DNA of 64,000 nt from Varanus komodoensis (GCF_004798865.1 NW_025336087.1:15991393-16055392); one strand, 5' to 3'. Shown: positions 1-12,811, counted from the first letter of the stretch. Notes: generated by a model not told the origin, from the letters alone. Numbers and translations: made by a program.

Positions 1-2440
1 GAAAGGCTATTTTGATTATTTCTCTCATAAGGTTATTGAAGACATTTCAGTTTGGATAATTAAAATTGATAGATTGAAAGTGCACAAACATGCCCTGAAA
101 TTTTTGCATGAAAAAGGTCAGTTTGTTAAATGTTTTCTGTCCTTTTATAAGTTTGCCATGATGTTTTCTTCATTCAATACCTATTGCAAAGTAAATTCAT
201 TATCATCAGCCCTTTCTTTAGGAATTACTGTATCTTTTTTTTCTACCAGCAAAATGATGCACTGATTACAGTGAACCCACATGACCTTAATGGCTTCTGT
301 CCAGCAAGGCAGGCCTCTGGGCACCAGTAGACCATTTTCACTCTGGTGCTGATAATTCCCCATTGTGTTTATCATTGTGTGGAAATCTATCTGACTTCGA
401 CAGCAGTGGGAATATGGTGAGCTGGATCCAGATTTAGTCACACTTGGAAAGCGACCCTATGTAAATTTAAACAGAAAAAGGGCCTACAACTCCAAGCATG
501 CCCAGCTAGACTTAACTTAGCTAGACTTAACTTAATCATAACTAATTCCCATCCCTTTGAATTCGTTGGATCTACTCTAACTAAAACTGCATCCAAACTT
601 TTGTGAAAATAGGACTTTAAGTGAGGGCAACAAATATTCATACACTATTTTGCCACCATTTTTCATTTATTCTGCATTTGTTACAGTAGTAATCTAACCA
701 TCATGGATTCATTTACATTCTTTATTATAAGCAACACTCTGTTCTCAGAATATTTTCCCGTTCCTTTCAGTTCATGTCCATGGTTATTTAAGTCATAAAC
801 CGTGTAGTTTTTTCAGCCTACAAATGAACTGAGCAGGAGCTATTGTAATACATAAAAGCTATTATATAGACAAAAGGTTTGTTATGGTCTAGGTAAGTCT
901 GTTATGTGACTTTTAGCTCTTAGATTAATACTAATCACAGTAGCAGTACTTGCCATGGCTTGCCCAAGAACACCGAGACATGGGGATTTTTAAAAAACAA
1001 ACCTATGCAGGAGGAGGAGCAGAAGTAGCATTTGTACAATGTATGAATATTACTATTTTTGTCTTTAAAGCACAAGTGGGGGGTGGAGAAAATAGGGGAC
1101 AGACTAAGTATAGTAATGGGGTTTTGTAACTAATAACCTTTCATTTATAAGAACATTGAAGGAGGAAATGTAGGGGGGAGGCATCATAGCAAAATTTTAA
1201 AAGATGGTCAGAAAGCACTTAGCAAACAGACCTTGCTCACTGAAAACAATGGGAACCAAGTTCAACTGTCTAAGACTTCCAACAACAGCTATGTAATACA
1301 CCCAAATTTCTAGCAATTATCTTTCATTGTTGTTCGATAGTCCAAAAAGATTTCTGCCAGGCAGCTCACTTGAAGGTTTTCTTTGCAGGTAGGTAATGTA
1401 TGCTGTACTTTATTAATTTCACTAAGATGTAGAATCTGCTTTACAAAATATAATTAAAAGTTATGCAAGTCTATCTCATGCATATTTATCCATATACAAG
1501 CAGTAGATTTATTCTTCCCTCAAGTTCAGGATTTAAATGGGTGCAGAGGACTTCACTGTGATCCTCCAGATACATTTTATGTGTAACACAAAAAAAGTTC
1601 ATGGCATCACTGTCTTGAACAGAAAGAAGAAGAGAGAAAAGTTTGTCACTTAATTTATCAAAGTATTTGGAGGGCGTATAATGAAACACATAAATCTAAA
1701 AGAAGAATTTCCATGAGTGCTGGAAATCAAATATGAAGAAAAATCACAAAAGGTCAAACAGAGTTCTGAAATCAATCATTTACTGACAAGTTTTATGATC
1801 CTAGAAATAGGATGTCAGAGACTTTAGCTACAGTTGAAAAAGCCGGAAAAATAGCAATGTAAATGCTATACATCAATTTTTAAGCAAAATAATGCACAGC
1901 ACCTCCTTTTTCTCTTTGAAGCAATGACATTTAAAGCATATTTCATCACTAACCATGTGGCCCATCATCCAAGGCTATACCCCTTTCCATTATAGCCCCC
2001 AGTCTGTTTGGGGGCTGTTATCCCATTCAATCTCTAATTTGGTTGTTCCAAGTGTGTAAATAGTGTAACTACATGTGCAGGGGTGAGCACATGGGTCTTT
2101 CATACTTCTCTGGAAGAAAAAAAGTCAATCAAATGAGAAAGATGTAAATAACCAGCTGCACCCATATGGATGTATCATATACCCAATTAGTGAAGCCATG
2201 TGGGAAAACTTCCACCTGGCCAGAGTGACTTGGAGCTATGAAAGGCTGGGATTAGTGAAATCCTTCATGATTGCTAAGTATTTGTATCTATTTGTCTGCC
2301 TGTTTCTTTTATACTGAATGGGAACATAAGGGGCCATACATTCTACTCTTCTCTTGCCATTTTATTCATGTGAAGAGGTTAGGTGATAGATAATAACCTG
2401 GGTCATACTGTGGTACTTTGTTAACCACCCTTGGTGTGCT
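1..2440. other. No recognised gene or element
   Basis: AT-rich sequence in which I see no exon, RNA gene or repeat family that I can name. Open frames are short and overlap on both strands, as chance frames do. Two small structures are visible: a perfect two-copy 15-bp tandem repeat at 504-533 (unit AGCTAGACTTAACTT) and a small hairpin near 1994-2018 built on AGCCCCCA and its complement. Confidence 0.5.
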
Positions 2441-2620
2441 AGTTGTGTGCCAACTGCTTCACATAATTACCTTCTCTGACCATGGCTTCCTGCATCATAT
2501 AAGCCAAGCAACAATGGCATGTTCGGTTGGTTAACCAGCCAACCAGAAACCCTGACCTGTCACAGGATGGTTTATTAACCACTGCGGCAAGTTACTCTCA
2601 CTGCATTCAGATGACATGAG
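2440..2620. repeat. Possible short dispersed repeat (MITE-like)
   Basis: The stretch has inverted GGTTGGTT/AACCAGCC words and phrases such as GGTTTATTAACCA and GCATTCAGATGACA. Similar phrases (a GTTGTCTGAA-type word next to a 'cannot find my pair' purine/pyrimidine GGTTTATAA-type word) recur near 21.85-22.06 kb and 41.49-41.65 kb. I infer a common degenerate repeat, possibly a palindromic MITE. I cannot define ends or name a family. Confidence 0.25.
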
Positions 2621-2834
2621 TAAGCATGGCAGGTGAGCTTGAGTCTGCAACCTGGGGTCCATGGAACTGCAAGCTTCTGTGGCAAGCAAGCTCTGGTGAT
2701 TATGTGCAGTGGGTGGACTTGAGCTGGGCTTCATGGCCAAGGGGCAATTTGAACCTGGATATAAGCAGTCCTAGACCAGCATGTTCCCCACTAAACATTG
2801 TATAGTACAATCAGTCTTCCAACAGGTTGATATG

Positions 2835-2914
2835 TTGATGTGAGCCATCCCGAGGCTATGTAGCAATGGGGACGGTATATAAAAACTTTAAATAAATAAA
2901 TAAATAAATAAATA
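2835..2914 (+). mobile_element. L2-type LINE 3' tail fragment
   Basis: Reads GTGAGCCATCCCGAGGC, then a 'GGGGACGGTATATAAA' phrase and an (AAATA)n tail at about 2888-2914. This is the usual 3' end of reptile L2 LINEs (GTGAGCCGCCCCGAG ... GGGCGGTATAAAAAT ... AAATAAATA). Only the last ~80 bases are present, so the copy is severely 5' truncated. It lies immediately upstream of the BovB element. Confidence 0.65.
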
Positions 2915-3019
2915 TGCATGCCTTTGAATGGAAGAAAGAATATGACACTGGGCTGGGTTAGACATATACTTGGTTCAATTGAAGCTCTATCTAGGCATTA
3001 AGGGAAAGGGAGAGCTCAT

Positions 3020-4434
3020 ATGGAAACTGTAAACAGGACACCAGAGATCTCTGGAAGAAAATTGGAGATAAGAAAGGGAACGTTTCATGCAAAGATGGGC
3101 ATGATAAAGGACCAAAATGGCAAGGACCTAACAGAGGCAGAAGAGATTAAGAAGAGGTGGCAAGATTACACAGAACTATACAAGAAAGAGCTTAATGTCT
3201 TTGATAACCACAATGGGGTGGTCACTGACCTTGAGCCAGACATCCTGGAATGTGAAGTCAAATGGGCCTTAGGAAGTCTGAGCAACAACAAAGCTAGTGC
3301 AGGCGACAGTATTCCAGCTGAGCTATTCAAAATCCTAAAAGACGATGCAGTAAAAGTGTTACACTCAATATGCCAGCAAATCTGGAAAACTCAACAGTGG
3401 TCACAGGACTGGAAAAGGTCAGTTTACATTCCAATTCCAAAGAAGGGCAATGCCAAACAATGTTCAAACTACCGCACCATTGTACTCATTTCACATGCTA
3501 GAAAAGTTATGCTCAAAATCCTACAAGCTAGGTTCCAGCAGTATGTGGACTGAGAACTACCAGAAGTATAGGCAGGGTTTCTAAGAGAGAGAGAAACTAG
3601 AGATCAAATGGCCAACATACGCTGGATCATGGAGAAAGCTAGGGAGTTCCAGAAAAACATCTACTTCTGCTTCATTGACTATGCGAAAGCCTTTGATTGT
3701 GTGGATCACAACAAATTGTGCCAAGTTCTTAAAGAGATGGGAGTGCCAGACCATCTTATTTGTCTCTTGAGAAACCTACATGCAGGTCAAGAAGCAACAG
3801 TGAGAACTGGACACAGAACCACTGATTGGTTCAAAATTGAGAAAGGAGTTTGGCAAGGCTGTATACTGCTGCCCTGCCTATTTAACTTATATGCAGAGCA
3901 CGTCATGAGAAAGGCGGGGCTAGATGAATCACCAGTTGGAATTAAGATTGCTGGGAGAAATATCAACAACCTCAGATATGCAGATGATACCACTCTCATG
4001 GCAGAAAGTGAAGAGGAACTAAAGAGCCACTTGATGCGGGTGAAGGAGGAGAGCGCAAAAGTTGTCTTGAAACTCAACATTAAGAAAACTAAGATCATGG
4101 CATCTGGTCCTGGCAAATAGATGGAGAAGAAATGGAGGTAGTGACAGGTTTTATTTTCCTGGGCTCCATGACAACCGCAGACAGGAACTGCAGCCAAGAA
4201 ATTAAAAGACACTTGCTTCTGGGGAGGAAAGCTATGGCAAATCTAGACAGCATACTAAAAAGCAGAGACACCACCCTGCCAACAAAAGTGCGTATAGTCA
4301 AGGCTATGATTTTCCCAGTTGCAATGTATGGCTTTGAAAGCTGGACCATAAGGAAGGCTGAGCGCCGAAGAATTGAGGCCTTTGAATTGTGGTGCTGGAG
4401 GAGACTCCTGCAAGTCCCTTGGACCACAAGGTGA
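3020..4434 (+). pseudogene. BovB reverse transcriptase remnant
   Basis: Three open pieces in sequence (3020-3553, 3608-4120, 4132-4434) together cover most of the RT and C-terminal part of the BovB polyprotein. The first carries the linker and RT fingers (KWALGSLSNNKASAGDSIPAE; PIPKKGNAKQCSNYR). The second has RT motif A (FCFIDYAKAFD), motif B (QGCILLPCLFN) and motif C YADD, encoded at 3977-3988, so the catalytic aspartates are retained. The third has FIFLGSMTTADRNCSQEIKR and FELWCWRRLLQVPWT, the conserved RTE C-terminal region. The pieces are separated by stops at about 3551 and 4118 and a frame change. In a live element the enzyme would reverse-transcribe its own RNA at a nicked target. The family assignment is strong; activity is excluded. 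Confidence 0.88.
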
Positions 4435-4503
4435 TCAAACCAGTCAGTCCTAGAGGAGATCAACCCTGACTGTTCTTTAGAAGGCCAGATACTGAAGATG
4501 AAA

Positions 4504-5023
4504 CTCAAATACTTCAGTTTTTGAAGTATTTCAAAACTCAAATGTGAAGGAAGGACTCACTGGAGAAGATCCTAATTGCTGGAAACAATTAATGGCAAAA
4601 GAAGAAGGGGATGGTGGAGAAGGAAATGGCTAGATGGAGTCACTGAAGCAATCGGTGTGAGCTTAAGTGGATTCCCAGGGATGGTGGAGGACAGGAAGTC
4701 CTGGAGGAATGTTGTCCATGGGCTTGCGATGGGTTGGACACGACTTTGCAACTAGTTACAACTCTCAAATACTTCAGTTTTTGAAGTATTTCAAAACTCA
4801 AATGTGAAGGAAGGACTCACTGGAGAAGATCCTAATTGCTGGAAACAATTAATGGCAAAAGAAGAAGGGGATGGTGGAGAAGGAAATGGCTAGATGGAGT
4901 CACTGAAGCAATCGGTGTGAGCTTAAGTGGATTCCCAGGGATGGTGGAGGACAGGAAGTCCTGGAGGAATGTTGTCCATGGGCTTGCGATGGGTTGGACA
5001 CGACTTTGCAACTAGTTACAACT
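4504..5023 (+). repeat. Exact 260-bp tandem duplication of BovB 3' end
   Basis: Bases 4504-4763 and 4764-5023 are identical on direct reading, with a period of 260. The unit starts at CTCAAATACTTCAG and ends at TAGTTACAACT, and contains a short-loop inverted repeat (AAATACTTCA at 4507-4516 with its complement at 4522-4531). The host BovB is itself diverged, so perfect identity means a recent duplication or an assembly error. Confidence 0.97.
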
Positions 5024-8000
5024 ACAACTGATGCGATGTAGCCTCTCCCATAACATCCATCAATGTAAAGACCTGCTGGTTACAGACACTAGGATATTAG
5101 TGGAGGGGATGACATGATGCATGCCATGTTGATAGGAACCAGCTACTTGGTGCAGCCTCACTCACTGCTAGCTAGTGGGTTCTCCATTTCCCTTTGCACC
5201 TGCATAGGGTTTGGGTTCCCATTGTAATCAATGAGACTTAAGTCTTGACTACTTTGTTCCATTGATTTCAATAGAACGCAAGCTCATTATCTAAGTCGGG
5301 ATCTATCCTATTGAACTATATTTTATTCCTAACTGTATGGAGTATCTCTTCAACTTTTCAAATTATACTTCAAATGCTGACTATTTATTTATTTCATTTT
5401 AGAGACACTCAACAATCCATGCTGTCTGGTCAGTGAGCAGAGAAATTGGTTGATAATTGTTATCAGTTGCCTAATAGAGGTGTTACACTATATGTATACT
5501 TGATCATGTTAAATGCTTCATAATTAATACAAAAGGCAATATAGGCGTAATTTTAGGATTGGTAGTGTATTACATTAACATTTGTGGGTGACCGAGAAAA
5601 CATAATTTTTTCAAGATGTTAAAAAAGTGGTCTGGTAACTATCTCATGAGTATTAAAGAAGCTTTATTCTTAACTCCCAAATTCTGTCTCAATCCTCAAT
5701 TGTGGGTTTTGATAATTAAAACAATCCCACAGACTAAATAGAATTTCTCTATTGAAGAAATGGACTTGACCATAGTTATTTTAATGAGGGGGTGGGTCAC
5801 ACTTCTATAGAAGATATGATAATCCCCTTTCATGGATGAGATAGCCTTTGTGTTAGCATGAAAGGAATGCTTGAATGTTACATTTGTTCACATTTAGACA
5901 TGGGATCAAAATCCAATACAGTTTGTCACATTCTGTGGTGTGGGCTGAATGGCATGCTGGGATGCTAAGTGACAAGTGATTTCTTGGCTTTAGAAAAGCT
6001 GTTGTCAACATGACAGACCAATTGCAATGCAAAGGCAAGGCTCCTACTGTTCCGGGAGTTACTGTATATGAGCTACTGTGATACTGTAAGTATCTGCTTT
6101 AATAATAATAGAAGTTTTCATTTGCGGAAAGGATCCCAGATTTCACATGCTTTTCTGGGAAATTAAAATTGTTCACTGTGTCCTTCACTCATCACTCAGG
6201 AGTCACACATCCAAAAAGTACAGCTCCCATTTTCAGAAGACACAATACTGCCATAGGATATCACTGTCCCTTCCTCATGATACTGCCTTTTTCAGTGACT
6301 GACTGACACAGGTAGGAAAATTGCAGAGGCTGTTCTGATTAGGGTATGATTCTGTGCTTGTTAGGAAAGAAAAATGTCCTACAGGTATTTTTATAGGAAT
6401 GCACCCTAAAACTATTTAATTATTTAACAAGTATATATCTCTCCTTCCCTGGCAAGGTAAATGTAACTAACAATGTATTTAAAATGCCACCATAGAATGA
6501 TTCTTTTAAACAGAGTATATAGATCATTTCCTCCTGAAAACAACCAGCAAAAAACACTGACAGAAAAATCCCAGAATGAAAAGCAAACAGAAAAACCAGC
6601 CGTAACATGAAAAGGAAAACCTGGAAGTGTTCACTATGTGGCAGAAAGGCAATACACAGGGGACAAGATAAGCCTCCCTCAAGAGTTTCACAACTGAGGT
6701 GTTAGTGCCTCTTTCCCTGACCCCATGAGGTAGATGGAAAAAGGCCTTCACTGATGATCTTAGTAGGTGCGGTGCTAGGAGAGGCTGATCATTCCAAGGA
6801 GGCCTTGTGTGTCATGTGTGCAGGTTCAATTGTCGGTTTGTCTTCATAACAAGTTTTAGAATCATAGTTCTAGACGTTTTCTATTAAGATAGTGGCAGAA
6901 GGCCATGATCTTATTTTACAATTATTAACAACAACAAAAGCCGGGGTTTGTTTCCACAATGGACACACTCCACATGAAATTCATTGCTAATTATAAGGGC
7001 AGTTCAGCTGTGGACTCTCAAGGAGATTCAGATCTCTCTTATGAAAAGAACCCAAGCCTGATGTTGTTTTAGACCAGAAATAATAAACAGTAAGAGGTTG
7101 GTGAGATCAAACACTTTTTAGAGATAATTAGGAAAATTTGGTAATTGCTTCCTATCAACAAAGCAAAGCAAAACAAATCAGAATCCACCACAAAATGAGA
7201 AAAATCTTAAAATTGTTTCCATTTCATCTGAAAAATGGAAAAGTTACTCAAAGCATTTTGTCAACTAATGAAGAGACTTCACTTCATATATCCATGGCAT
7301 AATGAAGTTACTCTGATAACTGCCTGCCTGCTTTTTCATTAGGAAGTCACTTGTGGGAGCATTCTGTTCACTACAGGAAAAGAATTATGGGATTAGGTTG
7401 ATTTGCTGCACTTTTCCTTTAGTCTCCATGTGGCATCCATATGGAATAGCAAGAAGAGATGTGCTTCAGACAGCAGCTAGTTCCCATTAGGGGTGTATTT
7501 TGTTTACACTGATGTGGTTCATGGACCTGAGAAATCACAAAGGATCCAAAGGAGTCTAAATAAGACTCCTGTTGTGAATAAGGATGCACAACCTATTTTT
7601 TTAGGGCCTTTACACAGAAAATTTAGTTCTCACTTAATTTCTCCCCTCTTAAATGCCATGTGTTTTTTTCCATCATGCTTAACCTACATTCATATTATAA
7701 TAAGAAGCATCTGTCAGCAGATTGGAACCTTTCTTTAATAACATGCTCCTCTTTGTTATCATAAAGTAGACTAAAATTCATTTCAGTGGTGCTAATTACT
7801 GGGGCAACATCCCAACACAGCTCAGCCTGCTAGGAAGAATGGCCAATTTGTAAGGTTGCCGGAGCATCTGCTCCACTGGAGTTCCCCTGGGCTAATGATC
7901 AGTGCTGAAACAGCAACAACAAAAGCAATAAAATACAAAATAATCACAATCACAACAATTGCAAAGGTATGCATAGATATAATTAATACATTCAGATGAA

Positions 8001-8699
8001 GTTTTGCGTCCATGGTCCAATTTGAATATATATGAAAGAGCATCATGTTCCCAAACTCTTAAGATTTTGATGGTGAAACTCAGGTGATCTAATTTCAAAA
8101 CTGATTTCTTCTCCTGAGAAAAGCACACTTGTCAAATACTTCTTAGGCATGGTGAACAAGAGTTCTGTAAGATTGATGATGTGTTTTGTTTGATCATTAT
8201 GCAATCTAATCTCTCAGCAATGTTTCTGATGTTGAATTTCAAAATTATTTCTACAAGCATTTTAGTTCTGTAAATAAGGCACCTAAAATCCTCATGCTGA
8301 TGGATGAATACAAAGCATAAACATACTTTGGGTCTTTCTGCAGCCTTAAAATGGGAATCCTCCTTGTTCTTACTCATTTCTGATGAGGATAAAGCTGCAA
8401 ATCAATGAAAAAGTAGTATTGTGCTTGGTGACTAACATTCCACTTCTCACCTAAGCCAATGCATTGGTCCTTCCCCTGGATGTTCATACATGAGTTCGGG
8501 CTGGCTTGTTTTGGCAGTAAGCAGTATGGCATTTATTGTTTCCTCCCCCAAACCTATTCATTTGTGGAAACTTATGAAAGAACTGAAGCATATATGCACT
8601 GTCTATAAATGAACTCTTTCACAATGGTAGCAAATACAAACAAGGGGATTTAAGATCTTAAACTTATAAGAAAAAACAATCTGGAATAGACCTCAAATC
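5024..8699. other. No recognised gene or element
   Basis: About 3.7 kb with no feature I can support. The composition is AT-rich and frames are short and overlapping. The piece at 5200-5290 contains ATTGATTTCAATAGAAC-type words that resemble degraded dispersed repeats, but not enough to name one. Confidence 0.45.
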
Positions 8700-8965
8700 C
8701 ATCTGTTCTTTTCATGCAGTGACCAACCAGCTGTCCATCAAGAAACCCACATGTGAGGCAGGCTTCCTGCTTGTGTTTCCCAACAACTGGTATTCAGAAG
8801 CATATTGACCCCAATACCTACTCATTATGACTCATGACCACTGATAGTCTTATCTTCCATGATTTTGTCTAAAGCCATTTTAAAGTCATCCAAATTAGTG
8901 GTCATTACTATATCTTTCAGACTTTCATCTTTCTCCCTTTTACAAGCTCTGGGAACCTATTCTGG
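8700..8965 (-). mobile_element. CR1 (L3-like) LINE 3' fragment
   Basis: On the plus strand it runs CAGTGACCAACCAGCTG, then CCAACAACTGGTATTCAGAA, then TTTTGTCTAAAGCCATTTTAAA and CATCCAAATTAGTGGTCA. This order of phrases is the reverse complement of the 3' region of L3/CR1-type LINEs, and the same phrases occur at 13.7-13.95 kb. About 270 bp remain, diverged, with no coding part. Confidence 0.7.
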
Positions 8966-9014
8966 ATTGGAACTATAGCGTAAGTGGTAGAAGGATTCCT
9001 GCCCCCATCCCCCA

Positions 9015-9092
9015 TTTTTATTGGTATTTTTGTAATCTGTTTAGAGAGTCCTTGGGGCTAATTTAATCACAGAATATGTTGAATAAATGAAT
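9015..9092 (+). mobile_element. L2-type LINE 3' tail fragment
   Basis: TTTTGTAATCTGTTTAGAGAGTCCTTGGGGCT followed by a short GAATAAATGAATAAATA tail resembles the last bases of an L2 element. Short and degraded; a chance likeness is possible. Confidence 0.45.
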
Positions 9093-9684
9093 AAATATTC
9101 CCATGCATCCTCTGATCCTGTTCAAGATTGCCTCCCTGTAGTTTACATGGTCAAAAAATGATCCATTGAAACAAATGGAGTCCTTTAGTTTCTAAGTTTG
9201 AAAGCTGTCCCAAGCTTGGCCTGTCCCTTCTTGCCCTTAGGCTCCAAAACACCAGACAGTCCCTTCCCAGCTACAAGACAAAGTAACTCTAAAAGACCTC
9301 TAATAACCTGCTCTGCTCATGTCAAGAGTGGTGAACCCGAACTGGGAACTTCTCCAAAATCTTCCCTTTCAGCAACTCTGTGGATTCCATCCTCAGGGGG
9401 CTTCCTGCTGAAGAAGGACCTTCCAGCAAAACCTATGCAAGTCCTGTAAGTGGGCAGCTTGTCTTTCCTGATGCCATGTTATGAGGTCAGGGATTATGCA
9501 AGGCAATGGCTGTCCCTTTTCCCTTTCTTGGACCCTTCCTCTTTCTTCCAAAACATCCCTGCTCTCCTGGTTGGCCTTGTGTCCTCAGGGTCGCTGCCTA
9601 CAGGTTACGTCAAAGGCTTCTGCCTCTCCTTGAGTATCCAGGACTTACACTCTCAAGTCTCCTCCTTCTCCCTTGGAATCCAGG
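9093..9684. other. No recognised gene or element
   Basis: About 590 bp, slightly richer in C and T than its surroundings. Two overlapping plus-strand frames run through it, but no domain, splice pattern or family is recognised. Confidence 0.4.
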
Positions 9685-9735
9685 TCATAATGAATTTGTA
9701 GGAAAGAAGGTGGAGTATAAATATAATAGATAAGT
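9685..9735 (+). mobile_element. SINE 3' tail fragment
   Basis: GTAGGAAAGAAGGTGGAGTATAAATATAATAGATAAG resembles the 3' tail of the MIR-like SINEs at 26.6 kb and 43.9 kb (GGAAAAAAGTTGGGTTGTAAATGTAATAATAAATA). Only the tail is visible. Confidence 0.4.
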
Positions 9736-9889
9736 AAAATTAAAAATGGAAATATTGTGCACTTTTGTAGTGTTGGAAAATCAGAGTGGCGCAGTTTGCA
9801 CATAGTAACAGATCATAGGTTAAACAAGAGTAGGCTGAAGGGATGAGTGGGAGAAAATGAATGCACTGTCTCCCATGTGCCCATCAAGC

Positions 9890-10115
9890 CTGCTTTTACT
9901 CAACAACCTATAATTGGCCCATTTATAGGCTGTTGTGCGTGGGGTGTGGACCTGGGCTGCTGGGTTACTTAGGAGTGAAGAACCCTACAATTGACTTTAC
10001 AACAAAGAATGAGTTAACTGCTAGGTTGTTTAGCCTATAAAACCCCCAAAGCTCTGGATTCTTTTATAATGATCAGCCTTTGGCCAAGCCAATTGTAGGT
10101 TGCTAACTAAAAGTG
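9890..10115. repeat. Possible palindromic dispersed repeat
   Basis: Contains ACAACCTATAATTGG ... TATAGGCTGTTGT near the left and AGGTTGTTTAGCCTATAAAA ... CCAATTGTAGGTTG near the right, so the ends are imperfect inverted copies of each other. This suggests a decayed MITE-like element. Exact ends and family are not determined. Confidence 0.3.
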
Positions 10116-11635
10116 GAAGTGGCTAGCACATTACAGGGAGTATCCTGCTGTCTTCTGCTCATGTATGACGGCTGGTAAGTTAAATATTCTTTTGTTTTTC
10201 CTGGGTCTGTCCTAAGGTTATGGAACTTTGCAAACCCATGGGCTTTTTAATAAAGAAAATCTGTAGAATTGAAATATAAAAGACATGCACAGTTATTCTA
10301 GAAAGTGTGCAATGGTCAAAGGCCACAAGGTAGACATATAAACTAAGTCCTTGGATCTGCACCCATATTTCATTTTTGGGAAAGGGTAAATAATATCCAT
10401 GACATTCACATGGAATTCCCAGCCAGTTGCACATCGCAGCCAATTTACTGGAAGGCAGATGACTTGGATATAGTGCAGGCAGATGAAGATGTGGGACCAA
10501 GAAGCTGGCCGTTCCCTGCTGCCCTAGCAGTGAGAGTTCCTTGAGGTAAGTTAAGCTGACCTCCTTTTTTCCCCACCTGGAATGGAAAACTATATGAGGA
10601 CCATTGCTCATTTATGTTTAAGGACCATAAAGGTAAAATCTGAGTCCTCTTATTTGGATGGTTGCAACCATAAATCCAAATGATCCCTCAATGAAAAGTA
10701 AAGTGAATTAGTAAAGTGAAAGAATCCAGTGATTTGGTAGGAGTCAACATTTTCCGGTTTGCTTAAAGAGATACATAGTATTAATGGACTTCAACATGAA
10801 CAAGTACACAGTGGTCTCAGGATCCATTAATATCTGTCTGATGTACCCAACCAGGCCTCACTTCTAAATTAGCATAGAGTGGCACAACATTCTAGCTTTC
10901 ATTGACCAGTGGTAATGTGTGTCAAGCTAACAGTACCATGTAGCTGTAGTGCTGTCACGGTTCCTGACTATCAGCATTGTAGTCATACACACTGTTGCCT
11001 CTTGTGAAAGTCCAGACAATGTCACTGGCACAGACCTATTGAGTCTACACTCTTGGTCACCCTTCTGAATGTTCAGCATACTTATCAAGGGGTTATTTTT
11101 AGTTCATATTCATGGATTCTTTGTGCATGATTAAGGCAAGAATTACTGTTGAGTATGGATTCTTGCTCACTCTTTCTCTTGTATTCATTTTTTCTAATCT
11201 CTATGAATAGCCCTTGAGCCTTTCAAAGTGTTCCATTATTTGTCCTATGCCAGTAATGGCAGGGCCAGAGTTCCAGCTTTCATTGCAGCTGTGTGTATGT
11301 GGCACAGGCCAAAGGACATGTCTGCCCCTTCCTGCAAAGTTCAAACATGAATACTCATAATATCATGTCACTACGTTCTTCCGCCAGAAGCAATGGCTCA
11401 TTCTATCCCACCTGCTAGTTTAAAAGGCCCTCATTTGAATTTCTCACTACAGCTGAGATTTTAATCCTCAATTTGAGCAGATGGGTTGTATTCACACAGA
11501 AAAGGCACTGAACTCATTTAATTAACCCCAAATGTGTATAATGCTGTGTGTTCTTCACCATGGAGTCAGCTAGAATGCAATGATTAAGAAGGGCTTTTAT
11601 GCAGCTTGCATATATAAAAGAAGGACCAGAATTTT
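10116..11635. other. No recognised gene or element
   Basis: About 1.5 kb. A minus-strand open frame at 10180-10611 (143 codons) shows no recognisable domain and I do not call it a gene. Confidence 0.4.
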
Positions 11636-11639
11636 ACAA

Positions 11640-11758
11640 TTCTAAGCACATGTGCAGCTCAATCTGATGCACATTTACTTGAAATTAAGCCCCCCTGGGT
11701 TATTTCCAAGTTTAGTGAGACTTACTTCCAAATATACGTGCATAGAATTCTAGTCTTG
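11640..11758 (+). repeat. Dispersed short repeat, family unassigned
   Basis: Contains GATGCACATTTACTTGAAAT, TTACTTCCAAATATACGTGC and ATAGAATTC. The order 'acttg/actcaga ... gagacttacttcca ... gtgcata(g)ga' recurs in the window near 30.46, 34.96 (minus strand) and 54.44 kb. I recognise this wording as common in squamate genomes but cannot name the family with confidence. Confidence 0.45.
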
Positions 11759-11759
11759 A

Positions 11760-12811
11760 GGGCTCTTTCACATGCTTTTGAGTCTGTGTTCACAGTTCTT
11801 TTCAACCTGGCTTTCAGCAGCACATTTCTGCAGTTTAAGTCACATACTGAAGTGTTCATATGTTTGTCAATCATGTGACTGCCTGATATATCAATTCATT
11901 ATCTTATTTTGTTTTTCATGCTGTAAATTAATATATGATGGATATAAACTTCCCTGAAATATTTTGAAATATTCCCAGACATTTATGTCCTTTAAGACAC
12001 AGGTCAGGGGGAACATGTGCTGACAGCAGGGTCAGCTGTATCATTAGACAATGAGGCCATGGCCTCAGGCAGTGTGTGCTGGGATATGTGGTATGGGCAA
12101 CAGTACAGCCTCCTGATCATTCCTGGCTGCCAGGGGACAATGCTAAGTGTCCCACCTGCCCTGCCTTTCATCCACTAAACTTGCCACCTGCCCTCAGGAG
12201 CAATAGAGAATACCACCTTGTCACCATTGTTCAAATAAGATTCAGCCACTGGTCTGGTCAGCTTGCCCATGCAACATGGTGGAGGTGGGAGGGAATGCCA
12301 TCTTGTCCTTCCCCTCCAGCATCAAAGTGTCTTGGGCCTGGTCAACAAGTAATTGTTTCTCACAGTCAAGATGGAATAGGCTTCAAACTACTCAGATTAG
12401 ACCACGCCTGATGTAGCTTGGTAAAAGAGGAGGTGTGTGCTACCACTTCTCAATATTATATTGGCAGTTCTAGTAAGCATCAACAGGTCTACTGATGGGC
12501 TCCATGATTTTAGGTAAATCCAGTGGCTAGCCTAGCTGAACTACAGATACATATTTTCTGCTCTCTAGCTGCTCACTTTCTGGGTAGCTTGCACATAAGT
12601 GTCCCTATCTGAATTTGTTGGCACAGAAGAGAACCATTCTCTCCCTCCATCCTGCCTCGGCCTAAAGCCATTTTGGATGACTGCCCATTAAAGTAAAGAG
12701 GCTAAAGTGAATCTTTCCAACTTACATTTAAATACTATTTTAGTTGCATGTGGATGAGATCACTTCCTGAGTTAATAACTAACAGGGAAGCTGCTTTAGA
12801 CTGCTTGCTCA
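11760..12811. other. No recognised gene or element
   Basis: About 1 kb. A 14-bp perfect palindrome, GAGGCCATGGCCTC, lies at about 12052-12065. The 12.0-12.4 kb part is GC-richer and has a 111-codon plus frame without recognised domain; it may be an old repeat. Confidence 0.35.

Larger units (their letters stand above)
2925..5023 (+). mobile_element. RTE/BovB LINE, 5' truncated, 3' end duplicated
   Basis: A plus-strand non-LTR retrotransposon of the RTE clade, BovB type. A weak match to the endonuclease region (GATATGACACTG-like) starts near 2935, then the sequence jumps to the endonuclease-RT linker, RT and C-terminal domain, so most of the endonuclease is missing. The 3' end has the typical GGGTTGGACACGACTTTGCA phrase. 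The terminal 260 bp (4504-4763) is repeated exactly at 4764-5023, which is not part of the normal element. BovB is abundant in squamates and known for horizontal transfer. Several stops and frame shifts make the copy dead. Confidence 0.88.

Noticed and set aside
3787-4541. Two long minus-strand frames (141 and 148 codons)
   Set aside because: They are antisense shadows of the BovB reverse transcriptase coding region.
12052-12065. 14-bp perfect palindrome GAGGCCATGGCCTC
   Set aside because: Short enough to arise by chance in 64 kb and without a second site or operator context.
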